A DNA stretch of 64,000 bases from Paenibacillus mesophilus (GTDB taxonomy: Bacteria; Bacillota; Bacilli; Paenibacillales; NBRC-103111). A program made the position numbers and the translations under genes. Under the pieces are notes generated by a model. That model was not told the origin of the DNA, did no database searches, and saw only the letters and a list, made by a program, of their open reading frames with translations. Shown here piece by piece: positions 7,081 through 16,459 of this stretch (within the stretch, counting starts at the first letter, position 1; the number at the start of each line of letters is the position of its first letter). Location of the stretch: contig NZ_VCRA01000019.1 in assembly GCF_005938385.1 (NCBI RefSeq), positions 1 through 64,000 on the forward strand, written 5' to 3'.

Positions 7081-7463
7081 GTCTTACCTCCTCGAAAACA
7101 AGGTTCCGGTATGTTAAAGCAAAATGATTCCAACTTCAATCATACAACATTCATGCAAGATTTCATTTAGTGAAAATCGGGGAGGTCGCCGTTATCGCCG
7201 TTGAACGCTCCTTCAGAATAGCTCTTCAGAAGCTGAACGAGCAATTGGATAAGCAAATGAATGGCATATCCGAAATGATGAGATAAGAGTCATTTTTTTT
7301 ATTCATTTTGTTCTTGCCGTACAGGGATTTAATGGTTTTTGTAGAATGTTATCGTCAATGGGAATCCAATCTGCGGCTAAGATTTGTTATCTGGTGAATA
7401 CAGCTAAGTCCCGCCCATATTTCCAGATGGGATCAACAAATTATTTAGGTGGAGGGTGTCCGA
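7081..7463. other. Intergenic stretch, no supported gene
   Basis: Contains the ribosome binding site of the RCC1-like gene at its left end and that of the next gene (GGAGGG, 7451-7456) at its right end. A 38-codon GTG ORF (7170-7286) has no ribosome binding site and no recognisable family; it may be a gene remnant. No convincing promoter was found. Confidence 0.4.
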
Positions 7464-8510
7464 ATGAAACTTCGTGTAACCGTTTTACTAGTTTTGCTCC
7501 TGTCTTTGACAGGTACAGGAATGCTGTTCGCAGCCGACGAAACGATGAATAACGGACAAGTGATTGTCCAGGTAGACGGGAGGGAAATTGTGTTTCCGGA
7601 CGCCAAACCGTATTCGGTATCGGCCAGCGTATACGTCCCCGTCCGGATCGCAGCCGAGAATATGGGGATTCCAGTGTTCTGGGATGCGAAAACCACATCC
7701 GTACGTATTGGGGAAGGCGCTGCTGCCGTAACGTTTATACCGGAAAAATCTGCGAACGGCAATAAGCCGTTTCTGAGAGAGGGCCGGGTATTTGTCGATC
7801 TTGCCTTCATCCAAGACAAGCTCGGGGCTACTGCTGTCTGGAATAAAGAGAAGAAGTCGGTAACCTTAACGACCAAGTCGAACGTGCTGAAGGGCGTTCA
7901 GCTGTTCAAGCAATCGATGGTTAAACTCACCGGGGAGCAAGTGATTTACGTCGATCCTTACAAGGTGGACGGCGAGCCGATGGATGGAGATATTATTTTT
8001 ATTACGCATACGCATGGCGATCATTTCAGCTTGAGTGAAATCCGCAAAGTGGCCAAGGCCGATGCGACCATCGTATTCCCGGCGAAAGAGCTGGACAAAG
8101 TATCGGATGCCGGATTCGGGGATGTGGTCGGCGCAGTTCCGAATGAAGAGGGAACAGTGAAGAACATTTCGTATAAGGCGGTACCGGCGTACAATACGGA
8201 GAAGAGCAATCATCCGAAAGACCGGGAATGGGTAGGCTATATCATTAAGGTTAACGGAGCGTCGTATTATATGGCCGGGGATACGGATCTGATTCCGGAG
8301 ATGGAGCAGATCGACGCGGACGTCGCCTTCCTGCCGATGGGCGGCACGTTTACGATGGCCTACGAGGAAGCGGCCAAAGCAGCGAATCTCATTCGCCCGC
8401 GCATCGTCATTCCATATCATTACGCCGATGTAGTCGGCACCCGGGATGATGCGCTGAAATTTATCGATTTGATTGAACCCGGCATAACGTCCATATTGAT
8501 GAAAGAATAG
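7464..8510 (+). CDS. Secreted copper-amine-oxidase-N / metallo-beta-lactamase-fold hydrolase
   Basis: 348 aa from ATG 7464 (GGAGGG 7 nt upstream). Signal peptide MKLRVTVLLVLLLSLTGTGMLFAADE. Residues about 30-140 form a copper amine oxidase N-terminal-like domain (stalk domain common in Paenibacillus surface proteins; YVPVRIAAENMGI and VFVDLAFIQDKLGA are typical strands). Residues about 155-348 are a UPF0173-like metallo-hydrolase with the metal motif HTHGDH (182-187), a second metal site YYMAGDTD and the late His in IPYHYAD. The domain order suggests an exported, cell-wall-associated metal-dependent hydrolase; the substrate is unknown. Monocistronic, with a terminator after it. Confidence 0.8.
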   Translation: MKLRVTVLLVLLLSLTGTGMLFAADETMNNGQVIVQVDGREIVFPDAKPYSVSASVYVPVRIAAENMGIPVFWDAKTTSVRIGEGAAAVTFIPEKSANGNKPFLREGRVFVDLAFIQDKLGATAVWNKEKKSVTLTTKSNVLKGVQLFKQSMVKLTGEQVIYVDPYKVDGEPMDGDIIFITHTHGDHFSLSEIRKVAKADATIVFPAKELDKVSDAGFGDVVGAVPNEEGTVKNISYKAVPAYNTEKSNHPKDREWVGYIIKVNGASYYMAGDTDLIPEMEQIDADVAFLPMGGTFTMAYEEAAKAANLIRPRIVIPYHYADVVGTRDDALKFIDLIEPGITSILMKE

Positions 8511-8544
8511 AGGATTGCAAAAAACCGAAGAATGATGACACCGG

Positions 8545-8577
8545 AAGGCCTGAGAAATCAGGCCTTTAATTTTTTTA
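8545..8577 (+). terminator. Terminator
   Basis: AAGGCCTGA (8545-8553), loop GAAA, TCAGGCCTT (8558-8566), then TAATTTTTTT. Perfect 9-bp stem. Confidence 0.85.
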
Positions 8578-8756
8578 TCATCACGCTCAAGTCCTTTCCT
8601 TGTATGGATTACTCAGCGTTTCCCGAAAAAATCTATCGATGAAAAAAATGGCAAAGCCTTGTACAATAATAGGGAAGAATGAATCATTTTTTTGTCGAAT
8701 AGGAGCATCGTTGAGCGGGATAATCGCTTCGATTATAGGCTGGATGGGAGAAGAGC

Positions 8757-10712
8757 ATGATAACGAATCTCAAAGACGTCGAATATGCTATCGCTGCACT
8801 GGAAGCAGCGTCGATCGTTTCGATTACGGATGAAAAAGGGGTCATCACCTATGTGAATGATCATTTCTGTGAATTAACAAAGTATGATCGGGATGAAATC
8901 ATTGGATCGAGTCATAATACGGTAAACTCCGGATTCGATTCCCATGCGCACTTTAAGGGATTATGGGAAACGATCAGCCAAGGTCAAGTATGGAAAGGAG
9001 AAATGAAAAATCAGGCGAAGGACGGCAGCGAGTATTGGGTAAACTTGACCGTTGTCCCGTTCGTGAACGACAGCGGTGCGGTTTATCAGTATTTGGGCAT
9101 CGGGACCGATATAACGAGACGCAAGCAGAATGAAGCGAAATTGATCGAAACGATGGAAAATTTGCGCGATATCGAAAATGCATTGGACGAATCTTCGATT
9201 GTCGCGATCACGGATGATAAAGGAGTCATTACGTATGTAAATGAAAAGTTTTGTGAAATTTCCAAGTATGAGCGAACGGAGCTGATCGGAAAGACGCACC
9301 GGGTGATCAACTCGGGCTACCATCCCAAATCATTTTTCAAGGAAATGTGGGACACGATAAAACAAGGCCTAGTCTGGAAAGGTGAAGTCAAAAATCGGGC
9401 CAAGGACGGCAGCGAATACTGGATGAATACGACAATCGTACCGTTTCTCGGCGACAACGGAATCCCCCGGCAATTTATTTCGATTCGTACGGATATTACG
9501 GATCGGGTTAAAGCGGAAACCGCTTTGGCCGAACGTACGGAACAGCTGGCCAAAGCGCGTGACGAAGCGATCCAAGCGAGTATGATCAAGAGCCAGTTTC
9601 TGGCCAATATGAGCCATGAGCTGCGAACGCCGCTCAATGCGATCATCGGTTACAGCGAAATGCTGCTGGAGGAAGCCGAGGAACTGGGCGAGTCGCTCTT
9701 CGCGGAGGATTTGTCCAAAATCAGTAAAGCCGGAAACCATCTGCTCGCACTGATTAATGACATACTGGACATTTCCAAGATCGAAGCGGGCAAAATGGAG
9801 CTCCATCCGGAGACATGCCGTTTGCCTGAATTGATTCAGGATGTGATGACGACGATTCGCCCACTTGTGGAAGGCAAGGGCAATAAGCTTCAAATGAAAT
9901 GCGAGGAGCAAGGGGATATTACTACGGATGTTACAAAATTGCGCCAAATTCTCATTAATTTGCTGAGCAACGCCAACAAATTCACAGAGGACGGCACGAT
10001 CACGTTTCAGGTTTTCATCGAATCCAGAGACGGTCGAGGTGGATACGCATTCCGCGTACAGGACACGGGAATCGGCATGAGGCCGGAACAGCTTGAGAAG
10101 CTGTTTCAACCGTTCACGCAGGCTGACGCTTCCACGACGCGAAAATATGGAGGAACGGGGCTCGGTCTTGCAATCAGCCAACGGTTTAGTCATCTGATGG
10201 GCGGCGATATCCGGGTGGAAAGCGAGTTTGGCACAGGTACGACTTTCACTTGTTGGCTGCCTGTCACGCCAGACGATCATCAGGGTTTGCCGCGTCCCCG
10301 GTTGGATGATGAGGAGCAGGCAGCGGATGAGGCTCGCCAGGTCAGCATCCTTCTTATAGATGATGATGCCTCCAATCGGGAGCTTATGGAACGTTATCTT
10401 GTCAAGACGGACTGGACGCTGGCCTATGCGAATAGCGGGGCGGAAGGGCTGCGATTGGCCCATAAGCTGCGGCCCAAAGTGATTTGCCTTGATATTCTCA
10501 TGCCGGGCATGGACGGCTGGAGCGTACTGACAGCGTTAAAGAATGATCCCGGGCTAATGGACATTCCGGTTGTCATATGGTCCATGACGAGCGACAGACA
10601 GCCGGGTTATTCGCTTGGCGTCACCGAATTTTTAACCAAACCGGTCGAACGGGAACGGTTGATCAAGGTGATGGATAAGTATATCAACCAACGTGGCCTA
10701 ATATCGGAATGA
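8757..10712 (+). CDS. Hybrid sensor histidine kinase, PAS-PAS-HisKA-HATPase-REC
   Basis: 651 aa, no membrane segment, so a cytoplasmic sensor. Two PAS/PAC modules (about 15-125 and 142-250) are clearly duplicates of each other (both contain DEKGVITYVN or DDKGVITYVN and KDGSEYW). Then the HisKA dimerisation domain with phospho-acceptor His287 in MSHELRTPLNAIIGYS, the ATPase domain with N-box NLLSNANKF (401-409), G1 DTGIG (436-440) and G2 GGTGLGLAI (465-473), and a C-terminal receiver with Asp579 in CLDILMPGMDG and Lys in TKP. The PAS sequences resemble haem or flavin redox/oxygen-sensing types, but no cofactor residue can be assigned. There is no separate response regulator or HPt gene next to it; the output partner must be elsewhere. 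Confidence 0.88.
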   Translation: MITNLKDVEYAIAALEAASIVSITDEKGVITYVNDHFCELTKYDRDEIIGSSHNTVNSGFDSHAHFKGLWETISQGQVWKGEMKNQAKDGSEYWVNLTVVPFVNDSGAVYQYLGIGTDITRRKQNEAKLIETMENLRDIENALDESSIVAITDDKGVITYVNEKFCEISKYERTELIGKTHRVINSGYHPKSFFKEMWDTIKQGLVWKGEVKNRAKDGSEYWMNTTIVPFLGDNGIPRQFISIRTDITDRVKAETALAERTEQLAKARDEAIQASMIKSQFLANMSHELRTPLNAIIGYSEMLLEEAEELGESLFAEDLSKISKAGNHLLALINDILDISKIEAGKMELHPETCRLPELIQDVMTTIRPLVEGKGNKLQMKCEEQGDITTDVTKLRQILINLLSNANKFTEDGTITFQVFIESRDGRGGYAFRVQDTGIGMRPEQLEKLFQPFTQADASTTRKYGGTGLGLAISQRFSHLMGGDIRVESEFGTGTTFTCWLPVTPDDHQGLPRPRLDDEEQAADEARQVSILLIDDDASNRELMERYLVKTDWTLAYANSGAEGLRLAHKLRPKVICLDILMPGMDGWSVLTALKNDPGLMDIPVVIWSMTSDRQPGYSLGVTEFLTKPVERERLIKVMDKYINQRGLISE

Positions 10713-10780
10713 CTATGATTTATGTTGTATGCAATAGAACATATTAAGATACATAAGACAAAAAGAAAAAAGGAGATACG

Positions 10781-12256
10781 ATGACAGGGATAAAAGCAAT
10801 GAATAAAACGGGATGGAACTTCGATAACAGTTATGCTCGTCTTCCGCAATTATTTTATTCGAAGCTTAACCCGACCCCCGTACGATCACCGGAGTTGATT
10901 ATTTTAAACGATTCATTGGCAGAATCCCTCGGGCTGAACGTCCAAGCGCTGAAGAGCGAGGATGGCGCGAAGGTGCTTGCAGGCAACCGTATTCCCGAAG
11001 GGGCTTTGCCTCTTGCCCAAGCTTACGCGGGACATCAATTCGGTCATTTTACGATGTTAGGGGACGGCCGGGCTCTGCTGCTGGGCGAACAGATCAATCC
11101 CCGGGGCGAGCGGTTCGATATTCAGCTTAAAGGCGCCGGTAAAACGCCATTCTCCCGCCGCGGCGACGGTCGAGCGGTAATCGGGCCGATGCTGCGCGAG
11201 TATATCATCAGCGAAGCGATGCATGCACTTGGTATTCCAACCACACGCAGCCTGGCCGTGGCGGGGACCGGCGAGCCGGTCATCCGTGAAACCGAACAGC
11301 CCGGCGCCATTCTGACACGCGTGGCTGCCAGTCATCTGCGCATAGGCACGTTTCAGTTTGTTTCAAAATGGGGCAGCGCCCAGGATCTGGCGACGCTGGC
11401 CGATTACACATTGCAGAGACATTTTCCGGAAATCGGGGCCGATGAGAACCGCTATCTTCACCTGCTTCAGGAAGTGATCAAGCGTCAGGCCGAGCTGATC
11501 GCGAAATGGCAGCTCGTCGGCTTTATTCACGGAGTGATGAATACCGACAATATGGCCCTCAGCGGCGAAACGATCGATTATGGCCCTTGTGCTTTCATGG
11601 ATGCTTACGACCCGGCTACGGTGTTCAGTTCCATTGACGTTCAAGGCCGCTATGCATACGGCAATCAGCCGTATATTGCCGCGTGGAATCTCGCGAGATT
11701 CGCCGAAACCTTACTCCCGCTTCTGAACGATGACGAGGCGCAAGCCGTCAAGATGGCGGAAGATGCGATTTCGAATTTCTCTGAGCTGTATCACCATAAT
11801 TGGCTTGCGGGCATGAGGGCTAAGCTTGGAATGTTTGACGAGGAGCCGGAGGATGAAACCTTGATCGAAGACCTTCTCGGTATGATGCAGAAGCATCGAG
11901 CGGATTATACCAATACTTTCCGCGCGTTAACTTTCGATAAGCCGGAGGAGACGGCTCTGTACGGCACTTCGGACTTTACCCAGTGGCTCGAGAAGTGGCG
12001 GGCGAGACTCGACAGGCAAGAACAGCCAAAAGCCTCCTCGCATCAGTTGATGCGGAGCAGCAATCCCGCATGGATCCCCCGCAACCACCGGGTGGAGGAA
12101 GCGTTGGAAGCTGCAGAGGAGCAGGGAGACTACAGCGTGATGGAGAAGCTTCTTCAAGTTCTTTCAAGCCCGTTCGAGCACTCTCCCGAACACGCCGAGT
12201 ACTGCACTGCGCCTGCGCCTTCCACCCGTCCTTACCGAACCTTTTGCGGAACTTGA
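10781..12256 (+). CDS. selO: Protein adenylyltransferase SelO (YdiU/UPF0061)
   Basis: 491 aa, full length; AAGGAG precedes the ATG. SelO is a pseudokinase-fold enzyme that transfers AMP from ATP to Ser, Thr or Tyr of target proteins under oxidative stress. Family landmarks: GWNFDNSYARLP near the N-terminus, AYAGHQFGHF, GRALLLGEQ, FDIQLKGAGKTPFSRRGDGRA (nucleotide-binding lysine), GIPTTRSLA, the metal-binding stretch FIHGVMNTDNMALSGETIDYGP, and the conserved C-terminus YRTFCGT with its redox cysteine. Transcribed alone between two independent units. Confidence 0.93.
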   Translation: MTGIKAMNKTGWNFDNSYARLPQLFYSKLNPTPVRSPELIILNDSLAESLGLNVQALKSEDGAKVLAGNRIPEGALPLAQAYAGHQFGHFTMLGDGRALLLGEQINPRGERFDIQLKGAGKTPFSRRGDGRAVIGPMLREYIISEAMHALGIPTTRSLAVAGTGEPVIRETEQPGAILTRVAASHLRIGTFQFVSKWGSAQDLATLADYTLQRHFPEIGADENRYLHLLQEVIKRQAELIAKWQLVGFIHGVMNTDNMALSGETIDYGPCAFMDAYDPATVFSSIDVQGRYAYGNQPYIAAWNLARFAETLLPLLNDDEAQAVKMAEDAISNFSELYHHNWLAGMRAKLGMFDEEPEDETLIEDLLGMMQKHRADYTNTFRALTFDKPEETALYGTSDFTQWLEKWRARLDRQEQPKASSHQLMRSSNPAWIPRNHRVEEALEAAEEQGDYSVMEKLLQVLSSPFEHSPEHAEYCTAPAPSTRPYRTFCGT

Positions 12257-12271
12257 TCCAGACCCATCCAA

Positions 12272-12303
12272 GGCTGCCGCTTGATCGGCAGTCTTTTTCT
12301 TTT
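12272..12303 (+). terminator. Terminator of selO
   Basis: GGCTGCCG (12272-12279) pairs with CGGCAGTC (12286-12293, one wobble) followed by a long T-rich tract. Its core matches hairpins at 3439 and 29298. Confidence 0.85.
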
Positions 12304-12419
12304 TTGCTTGAAACGATTGTTAGCGATGGAACGGCTTGATAAAATGGTAGTAATAATTGGAACTTCTTCATTGACAAGTATTGTGAGAAAAGTAAGGTGC
12401 GAAAGGGGAGCCGGTTCGG

Positions 12420-13163
12420 ATGTGGACTCGCAAGGAACTGAAGGAAAGAGCATGGCAAAGCTTGCGCGCGACGTATTGGAAGGCGTTCTTGGTCAGCCTG
12501 CTGCTGGCGTTGATTGGCGGAGGACTCCCTAGCTGCTCATGGAATTCGGGAGGCGAAAGAGGATTCGACGGGGACACGGGCTCCATATTCGGCAGCGGGG
12601 AGGACATCGGGATATGGGTCACGATCATTGTCATTCTTGTATTGATCGGAATCTTCGTGGTGATCGCCGCATTCGCATTTCAGGTGCTTCTCGTCTCGCC
12701 GTTAATCGTCGGCATCCGTCAGTACTTCAAGCAAGCCGCCCAAGATGACGTAAACATGAATTATATAGGATATGCGTTCGCCAAGAACAATTATTGGTCC
12801 GTCGTCAAAGGGATGTTATGGAAAGATTTCTTGAATTTCTTATGGTATCTTCTCTTGCTTGTGCCTGGATTCGTGAAATTTTATTCGTACAGCCTTGTGC
12901 CGTATCTGTTGGCGGATAATCCCCGGATCGGTACGAAACGCGCGGTCGAGTTGAGCAGGAAGATGATGCATGAACAAAAATGGCGGACTTTCGTGCTGGA
13001 TCTGTCCTTTATCGGCTGGTTCTTGCTCGGAATGCTTGCGCTCCTGCTCGGCATTTTATTTGTGCTGCCATACTTCAATGCAACGAAGGCGGAGCTGTAT
13101 ATAACGCTTCGGGACAAAGCGATTCAAGAAGGAATCAGCAGCAGGGAGGAGCTCGGACTGTAG
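12420..13163 (+). CDS. DUF975 family membrane protein
   Basis: 247 aa; AAAGGGGAG 9 nt upstream of the ATG. N-terminal RKELKERAWQSLRATYWKAFLVSLLLALI is the DUF975 signature. About four to six transmembrane segments (20-40, 68-98, 140-165, 203-225), with the conserved LVPGFVKFYSYSLVPYLLADNP and the helix ELSRKMMHEQKWRTFVLDLSFIGW. The cytoplasmic tail ends LYITLRDKAIQEGI. Function is unknown in the family. It may be cotranscribed with the MBL hydrolase 34 bp downstream. Confidence 0.85.
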   Translation: MWTRKELKERAWQSLRATYWKAFLVSLLLALIGGGLPSCSWNSGGERGFDGDTGSIFGSGEDIGIWVTIIVILVLIGIFVVIAAFAFQVLLVSPLIVGIRQYFKQAAQDDVNMNYIGYAFAKNNYWSVVKGMLWKDFLNFLWYLLLLVPGFVKFYSYSLVPYLLADNPRIGTKRAVELSRKMMHEQKWRTFVLDLSFIGWFLLGMLALLLGILFVLPYFNATKAELYITLRDKAIQEGISSREELGL

Positions 13164-13197
13164 CGGATTCTCCTTAGGAAAGGAATAAGAGCTATTT

Positions 13198-13935
13198 ATG
13201 AAAAACTATCGACTGCTGGAGATCGAGTTTGAATATAACGGACAAACGCAAGTAATCACCCCGACCGTTGTTCAAGATGAACGCGATACGATTCTCATCG
13301 ATTGCGGCTATCCGAATTTTATGCCTCTGCTTAAGGAAGCGGCTATCCGAATCGGAGACACTCTCGATACGATTACAAAGTTGATCGTGACGCATCACGA
13401 TATGGACCATATCGGATCGCTCGCTGAATGGAAGAGGGCGTTCCCTCATATCGAGATCATCGCACACGAGTTGGAAGAGCCGTTCATCGACGGGACCCGA
13501 AAGTCATTGCGGCTGGAGCAGGCGGAATCGTCGTTGGACGCTTTGCCCGTTGAAGCGAAACCGCATGCGGAACAGTTTATTCGCTTCTTGCAGTCCATCG
13601 AGCCGGTTGCCGTTGATCGGACGGTTTCCAGTGGGGAAACGCTCCCTTGGTGCGGCGGTATTGAGGTCGTCCATACGCCCGGTCATATGCCCGGGCATAT
13701 TTCTCTGTATTTGCCTGCAAGCAAAACCATGATAGCGGCGGACGCCGTCGTCATCGAGGAAGGTCGGCTCGCAATCGCGAATCCCCACTATACGCTCGAT
13801 CTCGATGAGGCGATCCGTTCCGTAGAACGATTGCTCGACTACGACATGGAGCGGCTCGTTTGCTATCATGGAGGTTTATTTCAAGGCGACGTTAAACAAT
13901 CGCTCCGACAACTCCTCCATACGTATAAGTTTTAG
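13198..13935 (+). CDS. MBL-fold metallo-hydrolase
   Basis: 245 aa. Metallo-beta-lactamase superfamily with motif THHDMDHIG (metal ligands His/Asp/His), the second His in VVHTPGHMPGHIS, the bridging Asp in MIAADAVV and a late His in LVCYHGG. No signal peptide, so intracellular. The sequence fits the glyoxalase-II/lactonase-like branch of Firmicute hydrolases, but substrate prediction is not possible from sequence alone. AGGAAAGGAA lies upstream of the ATG. Probably in one transcript with the DUF975 gene. Confidence 0.85.
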   Translation: MKNYRLLEIEFEYNGQTQVITPTVVQDERDTILIDCGYPNFMPLLKEAAIRIGDTLDTITKLIVTHHDMDHIGSLAEWKRAFPHIEIIAHELEEPFIDGTRKSLRLEQAESSLDALPVEAKPHAEQFIRFLQSIEPVAVDRTVSSGETLPWCGGIEVVHTPGHMPGHISLYLPASKTMIAADAVVIEEGRLAIANPHYTLDLDEAIRSVERLLDYDMERLVCYHGGLFQGDVKQSLRQLLHTYKF

Positions 13936-14039
13936 GAACATACACCGACATTCGAGCCTCCGACAAATTTTTGAAGTGTTTTTGAAATTTTTAAATTTAT
14001 ATTTACGTCGCGACAGTTATTTGATAATATAAACGCAAC

Positions 14040-14340
14040 ATTCAAATGCGATGAAGAGACGAGTAAATAAATGAATTCTTTCACAGAGAGCTCCGCCGGC
14101 TGAGAAGGAGTATAGAATTCATTATTGAAAAAAGACTCTGAGCAGCACATCGGATCCTCATTATTCGGTTGATGGTGTGCCAGGAGCTCCTGTTACAGAG
14201 CTAGAGTATAAGCATTGCGTTGCAATGCCGTACTCGAAGAGGCGGATATGGCGACATATCGGCGAATCTGGGGTGGTACCGCGAGCGTATAAATCTCGTC
14301 CCTAAGACTACACAGTCTTGGGGGTGGGATTTTTTTTGTC
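14040..14340 (+). ncRNA. T-box riboswitch leader of asd
   Basis: The universal T-box sequence GGGGTGGTACCGCG lies at 14270-14283 and is followed by a terminator (AAGACT 14304-14309 with AGTCTT 14314-14319, flanked by TCCC/GGGA, then T8 from 14330). Stem I has the AGTA loop-E motif at 14062-14065 and paired arms ATGAATTCT (14071-14079) and AGAATTCAT (14114-14122). On the 3' side the sequence GAA-AAA-A at 14127-14133 puts a lysine codon AAA (14130-14132) in the expected specifier position. T-boxes bind uncharged tRNA and antiterminate; a lysine specifier would fit asd, which feeds lysine synthesis. The specifier reading is tentative. Confidence 0.9.
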
Positions 14341-14426
14341 GCTAAGGAAAGTACTGCACACATGATTCGTACTGCTTGAATATCGAAGTAAAAAATGCCA
14401 TTTACTCGGAAAGGAAATGATAGCAT

Positions 14427-15512
14427 ATGACACAAAAATTGAAAGTCGGTATTGTCGGAGGAACGGGGATGGTGGGACAGCGGTTCGTCCAGCTGCTGGA
14501 TCAGCATCCGTGGTTTCAAGTAACGGCCATTGCAGCCAGTGCCGGTTCGGCAGGGAAAACTTATGAAGAGTCCGTACAAACCAGATGGAAGCTGTCCAGC
14601 CCGATTCCTGAAGATGTGAAGCGTATCGTCGTTCAGGATGCGTCGAAAGTGGAAGAGGTTGCCGCTCAGGTCGATTTTGTTTTCTGCGCGGTCGATATGA
14701 AGAAGAACGAAATCCAAGCGCTGGAAGAAGCGTATGCCAAGACGGGCACACCCGTTATTTCCAATAATTCGGCTCACCGCTGGACTCCCGATATTCCGAT
14801 GGTCATTCCGGAAATTAATCCGGGACATATCGAAGTCATCGCCGCACAGAGAAAACGGCTTGGAACTTCGACCGGTTTTATTGCCGTAAAACCGAACTGT
14901 TCGATCCAGAGCTATGTGCCGGCACTCCATGCACTGTGGGATTACAAACCGACAACCGTGGTCGCATCGACGTACCAGGCGATCTCCGGAGCAGGCAAAA
15001 ACTTCTCCGATTGGCCCGAGATGCTGGATAATGTCATTCCTTATATCGGCGGCGAGGAAGAGAAGAGCGAGCAGGAGCCGCTGCGTATATGGGGCAGCAT
15101 TGTAAACGATCAAATTGTTAAAGCAAGCGCCCCTTTAATTACGACACAGTGTATCCGCGTTCCGGTAACGGACGGACATTTGGCTACGGTATTCGTATCG
15201 TTCGAGAAAAAACCATCGAAGGAAGAAATTCTCGAACGCTGGCTGCAATTCAGAGGTCGGCCGCAGGAGCTTGGCCTGCCGAGCGCACCGAAGCAGTTCA
15301 TCACGTATTTTGAAGAAGAGAACAGACCGCAGACGAAGCTTGATCGCGACATTGAGCGCGGAATGGGAGTTTCGGCGGGTAGATTGCGCGAGGATTCCTT
15401 ATACGATTATAAATTTGTCGGACTATCGCATAATACGCTGCGCGGAGCAGCGGGCGGCGCAGTTCTGATCGCCGAACTGCTCAAAGCGGAAGGGTATATT
15501 CAGGCCAAATAA
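14427..15512 (+). CDS. asd: Aspartate-semialdehyde dehydrogenase, archaeal/fungal type
   Basis: 361 aa. Reduces aspartyl-4-phosphate to aspartate semialdehyde, the branch point to lysine, methionine, threonine and diaminopimelate. NADP site GGTGMVGQ (11-18), SAHR segment (115-118), active-site Cys158 in KPNCSIQSYVP, catalytic His251 in RVPVTDGH. The spellings KPNCS and GMGVSAGRLRED are those of the archaeal/fungal (Hom2-like) branch, not the common bacterial GNPNCST type. The T-box directly upstream indicates amino-acid-responsive control. It is not clustered with dapA or lysC here. The organism may well have a second, standard asd elsewhere. Confidence 0.9.
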   Translation: MTQKLKVGIVGGTGMVGQRFVQLLDQHPWFQVTAIAASAGSAGKTYEESVQTRWKLSSPIPEDVKRIVVQDASKVEEVAAQVDFVFCAVDMKKNEIQALEEAYAKTGTPVISNNSAHRWTPDIPMVIPEINPGHIEVIAAQRKRLGTSTGFIAVKPNCSIQSYVPALHALWDYKPTTVVASTYQAISGAGKNFSDWPEMLDNVIPYIGGEEEKSEQEPLRIWGSIVNDQIVKASAPLITTQCIRVPVTDGHLATVFVSFEKKPSKEEILERWLQFRGRPQELGLPSAPKQFITYFEEENRPQTKLDRDIERGMGVSAGRLREDSLYDYKFVGLSHNTLRGAAGGAVLIAELLKAEGYIQAK

Positions 15513-15538
15513 ATGCTCGCGTAGGGTCGAGCAGATAG

Positions 15539-15579
15539 ACAGCAAGCAATCCGAATAATCGGGGCTTGCTGTTTTTTTG
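15539..15579 (+). terminator. Terminator of asd
   Basis: ACAGCAAGC (15539-15547) and GCTTGCTGT (15564-15572) followed by T7. Confidence 0.85.
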
Positions 15580-15598
15580 TTATGCTAAAATAACGATA

Positions 15599-15645
15599 TT
15601 AACGAACGTTAATACTTTACAAGTTAACGTTCGTTCATTTATAAT
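15599..15645 (+). promoter_or_regulatory. Promoter with two TetR-type operators
   Basis: TTTACA (15616-15621), 18-nt spacer, TATAAT (15640-15645). Two palindromic sites of the form TTAACG-NN-CGTTAA sit at 15599-15612 and 15624-15637, the second inside the spacer. A third site of the same type is in the promoter of the downstream tetR gene, so the TetR protein probably represses both. Confidence 0.75.
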
Positions 15646-15685
15646 GCATATATTGGAATGAAAAATCATATTGAGGTGTAATCGA

Positions 15686-16450
15686 ATGAAAACAGCGGCT
15701 ATCAAACATTCAGTACCAAGCAGTCATGAAATCCGCTCCGGCGGGCGCATTGTTTTTTCTTTATTAATGCGCACATTATTGTTTTTCGTTTTCGGAATTG
15801 GGTTTGTAGGTCTATTTGCTCTCGTCGGCCATGCGGATCCTTTGAAAGCAGCAGAAAGATGGTGGCCTTTTCAAGCCATATTCGCCAATGCGGCAACGTT
15901 TCTCATTCTGAGATACTGGATCCATAAAGAAGGAAGCACCTACCGCAGCATGTTTAAGGTTCGGAAGGGCGAGCTTGGAAAACTCGCGCGACAGTTTTGT
16001 TTGCTTCTTATCGTCGGGTTTGCACTAGGCGGAATTCCTTTGTTCGCGTTCTCCTATTTGCTATTGGGAACCGTCGTGCCTCCGGATACGATGTTTCAAT
16101 CGTTGCCTGTCTGGGCGGCAATCATCGCGTTAGTCGTATTCCCGCTTTCCAACGGTCTTGTGGAGACACCAACCTACATCGGGTATGCTCTTCCTCGCCT
16201 TTATAAGAAAACAGGCATCTTATGGGTTGCCGTTATGATGACCGGATTAGCGCTAGCCTTCCAACATATCGTGCTGCCTATGGTGTTTGATGTGCCCTAT
16301 ATGCTGTGGAGGTTTCTTTCCTTTATTCCTTTGGCCATTGCATTGGGCTTTATATTCAGCCGCACTAAGAAGCTGCTTCCGATTGCATTGGCGCATTATG
16401 TAATGGACTTGCAGCTTGGCGCACAAGTGTTCCTCGTTTCACTCGGTTAG
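15686..16450 (+). CDS. CPBP-like (Abi/CAAX protease-like) membrane protein
   Basis: 254 aa from ATG 15686; GAGGTG at 15673-15678 overlaps the longer reading from 15671 and so fixes this start. Seven to eight transmembrane helices. The CPBP metalloprotease motifs are partly recognisable: an ETPTYIGYALPR segment where EExxxR is expected, FQH (motif 2) and LAHYVMD (motif 3). The first Glu pair is degenerate, so proteolytic activity is uncertain. Expression appears to be controlled by the TetR regulator encoded just downstream, suggesting an induced envelope or drug response. Confidence 0.7.
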   Translation: MKTAAIKHSVPSSHEIRSGGRIVFSLLMRTLLFFVFGIGFVGLFALVGHADPLKAAERWWPFQAIFANAATFLILRYWIHKEGSTYRSMFKVRKGELGKLARQFCLLLIVGFALGGIPLFAFSYLLLGTVVPPDTMFQSLPVWAAIIALVVFPLSNGLVETPTYIGYALPRLYKKTGILWVAVMMTGLALAFQHIVLPMVFDVPYMLWRFLSFIPLAIALGFIFSRTKKLLPIALAHYVMDLQLGAQVFLVSLG

Positions 16451-16459
16451 CCGCTTTCT

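Noticed and set aside
7170..7286. 38-codon GTG ORF before the metallo-hydrolase gene
   Set aside because: No ribosome binding site, no recognisable family; kept only as a note on the intergenic stretch.
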